Assembly: GCF_933775445.1 (NCBI RefSeq)
Contig: NC_065874.1
Span: forward strand, 17,937,001 to 18,001,000
Direction of reading: 5' to 3'
Length of the DNA stretch: 64,000 nucleotides
Source of the DNA: Argentina anserina
Taxonomy: Eukaryota > Streptophyta > Magnoliopsida > Rosales > Rosaceae
Every line of letters begins with the position of its first letter. The stretch's first letter is position 1. Positions 56,191 to 64,000 of this stretch are shown here, piece after piece. The position numbers and the translations under genes were made by a program. The notes under the pieces were generated by a model. The model was given only the letters and a program-made list of their open reading frames with translations, made no database searches and was not told where the DNA came from.

Positions 56191-58118
56191 AACTCTCCAA
56201 CTGACTGAATGTGCCAATTTGTTTATTGCTTCTCAAGCTTCTTGATACCATCGACTAAACAAACCCAATAAACCAATAATACTCGACAACCATCACATAG
56301 TACAATGCTCACTCACAACAACACAAAGATGCAGCAGTCATTACATTTTTGAATAGAACCCAGGTCTACACTGCAACTAAACTTTTTACGAACATTAAAA
56401 TTATAAGAGGAGCCAATATTATAGAAAGTTATACACGAATGCAAAGAAGAGAGTAATGCCCAAAAAAAAAAACTACAACAAACAAACAATACACCATAGA
56501 ATCATATTCCGATCACAATCGATTATCTTTCTTACAACACCCAATAATACGCATAAAAAGCTGTAACAAATAAAAACCCAATTAAAACTTATACAACCAT
56601 TTTTGTGTCCAGTTTAAAAAATCTTCAATATTCTCTCTAACTCAAAAGTTTTTTTTTGTTTGTAAAAGAAAAATTATGTGAATGTAATTTGGTCCATTTT
56701 TCATTCCAGTTAATAATGATGTGGTCTCTTTAACTTATATACTCATAAGTTTTATAACTCATAACTAAAGCTCGAAAAACAGATGCAATTTCAAGATTCT
56801 ACTTATCTTGTGTCAAAGCCAATTTTCATTTTTTTGCATTCTCTGAACTCAGGTGTGTCTTCCTTTATGATCATCTCTCTTTCTGCTTCATTTTTTGTTA
56901 ACTAAACTTTCGACGCTACAAAGGTGAGTGAAAAGACAAAATGGATATCATGAACAACCCTTGCTGCTAGGCACTCTTTAAACTGAAATCCAGCATGCCA
57001 ATATGCTGTAAGTCAACCTATTTTCATTTTAATGTTACCATAATTTGATCTATTAGCTTTTGGGTTAGATACAAAATTGGTCAATTTCTCCATTTCGATT
57101 ATAATAATGGAAGTAATTGATAAAAGGAACACAAACAGAAAACGAAACAAATCATTATTCAAAATTCAGCATTCACTCATTATCTCCGTTGATCTTACTT
57201 GCTACTTCCTTTACATAGAAATTCAAAAGCAAACAAACTAATTAAAGCTTACCTAGATTTTAACTGCGAACAATCCCTGATAACTATTGTGGGCTAGATC
57301 AATGTCTTGCAGCGTTGAACCTGAGGACATAAAACTGAATTTTAGCAACCTAAATTTGCAATATATGAAGGCAAGTAACCAATATCACAAAAAAAATTGG
57401 GAATTCAATGTTCATGCACGACATCAAAAGATGCAACCCGATATTCCTTTGAATTCCATTATTTGCTCAATTGAGTTGCTTTGTGTTCCACTGTTTATTT
57501 ATATAATTATATATTGATCATAGAAATTCTTACATGTAAAACTTAGAAAGCATTACCAGTCAACTTATACAATAGATAGAATAATCTTCTACTTTTGTAT
57601 TTGAACTTGAAGGAATACAACAATGGAAGGTCCCCCACCTCTCACTCTTTTCTTTCAGTATTGCTCGATCACTAATGGACTAAAGACTGAGACTGAAATG
57701 TTTCTTATCACAAAAAAGAATATTAGAATAGGTTCCTGAGTTTCTTTCGAGACCAACTGTTCCAACTTCCAAGCATTAAAAAATGTTCATTTTCTGCTAG
57801 GTTATCAAACTAGCTTTCTCATCAAAGAAATAATAAATGTAAATGAGTCTTTCAATTACCAAGTATTGATACTAAGAAAAGGAAACAATCACAAAAATGG
57901 AATATGAAAGTAAAAGAATGAATAGTACACTAATTAGGAATTCATACTATACCTCAAAGCGGCAATGGTATATGAAATTCAATAAATTATGCCTCCTTGC
58001 AACACCAAGTACATCTAAAATAATAAAGATTTGAATTCAGCCAAGAACAAAAGCCAAAAACACAATTAAAAACAAAAGACTTCCCACAATTTGAGAAGAT
58101 ATAAAGAGACAATAAGAT
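56191..58118. other. Intergenic, no gene seen
   Basis: AT-rich DNA. A short minus-strand stretch near 57270-57305 reads STLQDIDLAHNSYQG, which resembles one leucine-rich repeat, but it is isolated. Nothing else supported. Confidence 0.4.
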
Positions 58119-58123
58119 CAACC

Positions 58124-58581
58124 TGTTGTTATAAGCGCCTTTAGATCTTAATAGTTATTTGCGATATAAGCAAAGAAGAGTAAACAGAAACACACCAAAG
58201 TTAGTGGTTCAGCTGAAGCCTACCTCCACTGTGATCTCTCTTGAGAGATTTACTAGTACTGAAGAATTTAGGTACAAGTACTTATTGTAGACCTTAACCC
58301 CTCCCTTTCTAGCTCCTATCTCTCTATCACCCTTAGCTCTCCCTTTAGGATTTATGTCTCTCTCTCTAAAAACCTCCCTGCGGCCCTATTTATATCAATA
58401 GGGGCTGCTTAATACAATATGGATTAGGATTACTAAACCTAACACAAATCCTAATAGAATATTGGAAGATATACTCTCCTAAAACATATAGAAAAGCTGT
58501 GCTAACTTATTTCCTTTCTAAACCTGGATTTGATTACTGAATCCTAACTCCAACATGCATCAACGAGCCAAAAACACAACA
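58124..58581 (-). repeat. Copia 3' LTR
   Basis: Minus-strand TGTTGTG...ATAACAACA, 458 bp, with TATAAATAGGG (plus positions about 58384-58394) as TATA box. Near-identical partner at 62842-63299. Confidence 0.95.
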
Positions 58582-58594
58582 ATCTCCACCTTGG
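58582..58594 (-). promoter_or_regulatory. Copia polypurine tract
   Basis: Minus-strand CCAAGGTGGAGAT immediately before the 3' LTR, the position for plus-strand priming. Confidence 0.7.
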
Positions 58595-58738
58595 TGAGTT
58601 GATACCAAATGATTGTTGCAACTTTCAGGATGTCTTGTATCTCTTGAAGTAACCCTGAACAAACCTCCAAGATCATTCACCTTGGCAATACTCCTCTTGC
58701 CTCATCGCACCTCAAGTGAGGAGGTGCTCCACCACAAC

Positions 58739-61700
58739 TCAGCATGTTGTGACACTAAGCAAGTTCAAGCAGTGCTTGAACTTCTCTACAGAAACTGGCT
58801 TTGTTAGACAATCTGCTGCATTGTCATTTGTGTGAACTTTCTCCACAATAATATATCCAGCTTCTATCCAATCTCTGATCCGGTGATAGCGAACATCAAT
58901 GTGCTTTGTCCTTGCATGAAACACTTGATTCTTCGCCAAATGTATGACACTTTGGCTGTCACACTTCACTACCACACCTTCCTGGTGAATACTAAACTGT
59001 CCTGCCAGTCCATTCAACCAAATAGCTTCCTTAGAAGCTTCTGTCAACGCCATATACTCTGCCTCAGTAGTAGATAGAGCTGTAACCTCTTGAAGATTTG
59101 CTTTCCAGCTCACAGGCCCTCCACCACAAGTGAAAACATAACCTGTTGTAGACCTTCTTCTATCTAAGTCTCCTGCAAAATCAGAGTTAACAAAACCAGC
59201 CACACAAGCTTCTTCTTGTTTTCTTTCAAACTTGATTCCAAACTGCCTAGTTCTCTTTAAGTACCTCAGAATCCACTTCACTGCTTCCCAATGACGCTTT
59301 CCCGGATTTGACATATACTTAGAGACAACACTCAATGCTTGAGCTAAATCTGGTCTTGTGCATATCATTGCATACATGAGACACCCTACTGCATTAGCAT
59401 ATGGAACATTCTTCATCGCATCAATCTCCTTTTGATTTGATGGCTTATGCTCTGCAGTCAGCCGAAAGTGTGCAGCTAATGGGGTAGAAACAACCTTAGC
59501 TTCATACATGTTGAACCGTTCAAGTACCTTCATAATGTACTTCTCTTGTGACAGCCATATTTCACTTGTGTTTCTATCCCTTCTTATTTCAATTCCAAGG
59601 ATCTTTTGTGCAGCTCCTAGATCCTTTATGTCGAATTCAGCCCCAAACTTTTCCTTAAGTTTCTGAATTTTCAACATATCCTTGCATGCAATCAGCATGT
59701 CATCTACATACAGTAGTAGTAGAATTACCTCCCCATCTTCGAATACATGGTAGTAAACGCAGCAGTCATATTGACACCTTGTGTAGCCTATCTTCAGCAT
59801 GTATGTGTCGAAACGCTTGTACCACTGCCTTGGCGATTGCTTGAGTCCATATAGAGACTTCTTTAGTCGACAAACCAGATTCTCTTTCCCTGTTTCGACA
59901 AAACCCTCCGGCTGCGACATGTAAATGTCTTCTTCGAGGTCCCCATGAAGAAACGCAGTTTTAACATCCATCTGCTCAATCTCCATATCATACTGAGCTG
60001 CTATAGACAACAACAACCGTATTGAAGTATGTTTGACCACTAGAGAGAAAATCTCGTCATAGTCCACTCCCTCTTTCTGCGAATACCCTTTTGCCACCAG
60101 ACGTGCTTTGTACTTTATGGCATTATCATCATGTATTCCTTCTTTCTTCCTAAACACCCACTTACAGCCAACAAGTTTTATTTCTTTGGGTTTAGGAACC
60201 AACTCCCACACGGAATTCTTATGCAGAGATTCCATCTCTTCTGCCATAGCACCAATCCAACCTTCCATTTCTTCGCTTTCTATAGCTTCTTGATAAGTAG
60301 TTGGATCACCTTGACTAATGGTCAGAGCATGACTCACATCTTCTTCGGTTTCAAATCCGTACCGTTGTACCTTCTTTAAATTCCTCTTTGGTTTGTCAAG
60401 TGCTATGACTCGCCTCACTGGCTCAGGTTCTTGTGGGATGGGAGGATTTTGACCCCTACGTGGGGACTGCTCCACCTGAGCCCTAACTGGTGACTGTTGT
60501 TGCTGCTCTGGTTCCTCAATGGCTACTTGATCATTCCCTACTTGCTCCACCTGAGCTTGAGAATCTTCAACTGATCGTTTAGCTAATGATATCTCGATTG
60601 CTTCTTCATCTTTTTCAGCAACAGTCATCTTTTCCTCCTTACTATTAGCTTCTATATTTAACGGCATAGTCTTCTCATCAAAAACAACGTCCCTGCTGAG
60701 CACTCTTTTCTCATTGATTATATCCCACAACTTATAACCTTTTACTCCTCTTTGAAAACCAATAAACACACATTCAAGTGACTTTGGTTCCAGCTTGGTT
60801 CTTTCATCCTTGGGAATATGCGCAAAGGCGCTGCATCCAAACACTCTTAAGTTGGAATAATCAACTGGTTTTCCAGACCATACCTCCTCTGCACACTTGA
60901 AATTAATAGCCTTTGAAGGTGATCGATTAATCAAGTAACAAGCATGATTAAGCGATTCTGCCCAAAACTCTTCAGGCAACCCTGCATGAAGCCTCATGCT
61001 TCTTTCTCTCTCCAAGAGAGTTTTGTTCATCCTCTCTGCAACACCGTTTTGCTGGGGAGTTTTCTTAACAGTAAAGTGTCTTGTAATGCCTTCATCTTTG
61101 CAGAATTGTAAGAACTGATTACTTCTATATTCACCTCCATTGTCGCTTCTCAACACTTTGATTTTCCTGCTCATTTGGTTCTCGATTTCAGCCTTCCACT
61201 CCTTGAACTTTGGAAAGACCTCATCTTTTGTCCTCATAAAGTAAACCCAAACCTTCCTTGAAAAATCATCTATGAAAGAGACAAAGTATTTGGCCTTACC
61301 CAACGATTTTGTTGATGCAGGCCCCCAAACATCTGTGTGAATATAGTCTAATACTCCTTTGGATTTGTTCTCACTGCTGCTCACTTTGAATGATACCTTG
61401 GTCTGCTTACCGAGTGTGCAATACTTGCAGAAGTCAAGGCTGCAACTCGTTATGCCTTCTAGCTTATCTTGCTTATGTAATTCTTGCAGCCCTCTTTGAC
61501 TCATGTGCCCTAGCCGTCTATGCCAGAGCTCAGTCTTGTCTTCTTCCGTACAAACTGATGCTCCACCTACTATTGTAGAACCTGTGAGTTTATACATATT
61601 ATCAGGCTGCAACACACCTTTCATGTAGACCAACTGACCCTTTCCGACTTTGAGCACTCCATTGTTACCTTTATACCACAATCCTTCCCTATCCAATAGA

Positions 61701-62812
61701 CTTAGAGAAATCAGATTTCTGCTCAAATATGGAATGTGTCTGACCTTTCCCAATGTTCTGACAATGCCATCATACATTGAGATCTTTACTGTGCCGATTC
61801 CCATGATTCTACTTGGTGAATCATTCCCCATCAAAACTGATCCGGTGTCCCTCTCTTCATATGTGTCAAACCAATCTCTGTGTGCACACATGTGAAATGT
61901 GCAGGCTGTATCCAAGGTCCAATGTCTAGGCGCGCCGGAGCTGGCTGAGATTGCAAGGAGTTCTCCATCATCGCTATCATTCCCAATAACGACATTGGCT
62001 GACTGGGAGCTTCCTCCAAGCATCTGCGCCTTCTTCTCCTTCCATTGTTTGCAATTTCTTTTCCAGTGGTCGGGTGAACCACATACGAAGCAACCATCCT
62101 TCTTCTTTTCTTTGCATTTTCCCTTGGATTTAGACCTGCCCTTGTCTTCAAATCCACCACCTTTACTCTTAGACCTTCCTCTCTCCTTCCCTCTGACACT
62201 CAGTCCTCGTGCTTGGGAATTATCGTCTTCCCTCTGCATCCTGACATATTGTTCCAGATTCTCACACACTCCTGCAAGTGTGATGGTCTCTTTGTTGAAT
62301 ATCATGGTGGTCTTGAAGTGTTTGAATGATGATGGCAAAGACTGTAGTAACATCATAGCCGAGTCCTCATCTCCCATCTTTGCCCCAACCTTCTCCAAGT
62401 TAATTATGCAGTTCTGAAACTTGGATATATGATCAGTAAGATCATCCCCTTCCTCCATCTTGAGTCCAAAGAGTTGTTCCTTCAAAAGTAGCTTGTTGCT
62501 GATGGTTGTACCCATATAAACGCTTTGCAGCTTGTCCCATGCCTGCTTTGCAGTCAGCTCCTCTCCAATCTACAGCACAACATTATCAGCAAGATGCAAC
62601 TCAATGCAACTCTTTGCTATCTTACACTTTTCTGCCCAATCTGCATCAGACATTGATGTAGGCTTTGATGCTTCAAGAGCTACATCAACCTTATGCTGGA
62701 TCAGAACGTTCCTCATCTTCCTCTGCCAAAGCGTGAAGTTGTCCTTGCCATTGAATAGCTTTATGGACGCTCTCACCTCTCCTGCCTCAGCCATTCCTTT
62801 GCCAATCGACAT
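58739..62812 (-). CDS. Copia gag-pol polyprotein with one internal stop
   Basis: One frame of 1357 codons from ATG 62812 to stop 58739, interrupted only by TAG at codon 81 (62570-62572); the part after it is open for 1258 codons from Met 62515. Order: gag (NFTLWQRKMRNVLIQ near the start), CCHC knuckle (CFVCGSPDHWKRNC), aspartic protease (LDTACTFHM, DTA where most have DSG), GAG-pre-integrase (LWHRRLGHMS), DDE integrase (TDVWGP, SDNGGEY, QQNGVAER), RVT_2 reverse transcriptase (KARLVAKGY, QMDVKTAFLHG, YVDD), RNase H (TEAEYMAL). Order protease-integrase-RT is diagnostic of Copia. All catalytic blocks look intact; the stop lies in gag, outside any known readthrough context I can see. It could be a real lesion or a sequence error. 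Confidence 0.93.
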
Positions 62813-62826
62813 CGCAAAATAAACCA

Positions 62827-62839
62827 GCTCTTGATACCA
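62827..62839 (-). promoter_or_regulatory. Copia primer-binding site
   Basis: Minus-strand TGGTATCAAGAGC, two bases from the 5' LTR end; close to the initiator Met-tRNA site of Tnt1-like elements. Confidence 0.8.
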
Positions 62840-62841
62840 CG

Positions 62842-63299
62842 TGTTGTTATAAGCGCCTTTAGATCTTAATAGTTATTTGCGATATAAGCAAAGAAGAGTA
62901 AACAGAAACACACCAAAGTTAGTGGTTCAGCTGAAGCCTACCTCCACTGTGATCTCTCTTGAGAGATTTACTAGTACTGAAGAATTTAGGTACAAGTACT
63001 TATTGTAGACCTTAACCCCTCCCTTTCTAGCTCCTATCTCTCTATCACCCTTAGCTCTCCCTTTAGGATTTATGTCTCTCTCTCTAAAAACCTCCCTGCG
63101 GCCCTATTTATATCAATAGGGGCTGCTTAATACAATATGGATTAGGATTACTAAACCTAACACAAATCCTAATAGAATATTGGAAGATATACTCTCCTAA
63201 AACATATAGAAAAGCTGTGCTAACTTATTTCCTTTCTAAACCTGGATTTAATTACTGAATCCTAACTCCAACATGCATCAATGAGCCAAAAACACAACA
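62842..63299 (-). repeat. Copia 5' LTR
   Basis: 458 bp, two substitutions from the partner LTR at 58124-58581. On the minus strand it carries the promoter (TATAAATAGGG) that drives the element. Confidence 0.95.
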
Positions 63300-63304
63300 C
63301 AACC

Positions 63305-63759
63305 AAACCGAACTAAAATGCGGCTCACAGTATCACATACCTTACACTCCCAACAGAAATGACCACTTCCCAAACTGCAACCATCACCCTGTATTTAGGT
63401 CTCCTGAAATCTTCAAAACTAAAACCACTTCCAAACTGCAATCAACACCACAGATTCAAGGTCATCAATTGTTTGGGTTAACTTCCCAAGATGTGTGCAG
63501 TGCGATAAAAACCTACCTCATTTTTAAATGGAAGAAGTCAATAGCTTTTGAAGCATGAAATGCTTCATATTAATTTATAAATACAGGGCAACATATTGCA
63601 CTTAACCTCAAATCTTCTAATGACCAGAATGTAGTATAATTACTAATGTAAACTAACCTTGAGATCTGCAACAGTAACAGGAAGAACTCATGACTAACCT
63701 GGAGATGTAGAAGGAGAAATGCGATGTACTTAAACGAACAAATCCGTTATCAGTGCAAG
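63305..63759. other. Intergenic, no gene seen
   Basis: Host flank of the Copia insertion; no coding or repeat feature recognised. Confidence 0.4.
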
Positions 63760-64000
63760 TGTAATAACCTGAATTTCGTTATTCATTTCTTGTAATTTCA
63801 TGGAGATTAATGAAATGATATTTTGGTTATATCCATATTCTACGTCTTTTAAATAGCCATCATTCGATGTAGAAATCGGTTCGAGAAACATTAAGTCATT
63901 TTACGATTTTTAATTCATTCGGCTCAAGAGTCGACTTTTAATTTGTCGCTCGTTTCAGAAAACTTCATTCCTTATGAAAGTTATAGAGCTCGTCAAAACG
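63760..64000 (+). mobile_element. Start of a chromovirus-like LTR, runs off the window
   Basis: Begins TGTAATAACCTGAATTTCG. At about 63924 it carries CTCAAGAGTCGACTTTTAATTT, then GTCGCTCGTTTCAGAAAACTTC, parallel to 18057-18100 in LTR copy A. The order and spacing of the shared blocks match, so this is a diverged member of the same LTR family. Confidence 0.7.

Larger units (their letters stand above)
58124..63299 (-). mobile_element. Full-length Copia retrotransposon (Tork, Tnt1-like), very young
   Basis: 5176 bp with two 458-bp LTRs (58124-58581 and 62842-63299) that differ at only two positions (58532/63250 and 58564/63282). The element is flanked by CAACC at 58119-58123 and 63300-63304, an exact 5-bp duplication. 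On the minus strand: LTR, primer-binding site, gag-pol in one frame, polypurine tract, LTR. This is the most recent insertion in the window. Confidence 0.97.

Noticed and set aside
57270..57305. Leucine-rich-repeat-like reading on the minus strand
   Set aside because: One isolated repeat-length match with an immediate stop; not enough to call a receptor gene.
57287..57517. Plus-strand frame of 76 codons
   Set aside because: AT-rich, no domain, no splice partners; chance open frame.

Overview
The window is nuclear DNA of a flowering plant. The genes have GT-AG introns, there is no operon structure, and the proteins present (STIG1-like, UGT71-like, plant E2F, a plastid-targeted DUF1279 protein) sit in a sea of plant transposon lineages (Tork Copia, Tekay chromovirus, Tat Gypsy, CACTA, hAT, Mutator-like and an endogenous pararetrovirus). 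A eudicot is near certain. Rosaceae is my best guess from the look of the genes and repeats, but a database search would be needed to confirm it.

Layout. 1-2.3 kb: first exon of a GT61 glycosyltransferase (minus strand), its downstream exons missing. 2.3-6.9 kb: intergenic DNA with a long-TIR element that carries a nested solo LTR, then an old foldback element. 6.94-7.42 kb: an intact one-exon STIG1-like gene. 9.4-14.9 kb: a decayed CACTA transposon. 17.9-23.7 kb: two LTRs of one chromovirus family in inverted orientation, with a hairpin MITE between them. 24.5-25.9 kb: a UGT71-like gene broken by two 1-nt frameshifts. 26.5-30.1 kb: non-autonomous DNA elements and a 119-bp copy of the GT61 5' end. 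30.1-36.35 kb: an internally deleted Tat retrotransposon whose 3' region carries a 420-bp tandem array. The array stops 113 bp before the start codon of the DUF1279 gene (36.47-37.50 kb, three exons). 38.48-42.60 kb: a complete 13-exon E2F transcription factor gene (minus strand), convergent with DUF1279. 43.3-44.8 kb: a hAT MITE, a hairpin MITE and an AT microsatellite. 44.8-48.1 kb: a degenerate endogenous caulimovirid with RT-RNase H, a downstream ORF and a primer-binding site. 48.1-52.3 kb: a truncated Tekay Gypsy element. 52.8-54.4 kb: a Mutator-like MITE and a hAT MITE, both with exact target-site duplications. 58.12-63.30 kb: a full-length, very young Copia (Tork/Tnt1-like) element. 63.76 kb to the end: another chromovirus LTR fragment.

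The host genes do not form a pathway. They are independent loci: cell-wall or glycoprotein glycosylation (GT61), a secreted stigma/pollen-type protein (STIG1), small-molecule glucosylation (UGT71, broken), a plastid membrane protein (DUF1279) and cell-cycle transcription (E2F). I found no CRISPR array, rRNA or tRNA gene. The most notable material is transposon architecture: elements dated by near-identical LTRs, exact nested insertions, inverted LTRs able to form long hairpins, and a retroelement-derived satellite-like array acting as the immediate upstream sequence of a nuclear gene for a plastid protein. I saw nothing that amounts to a clearly new biological system.
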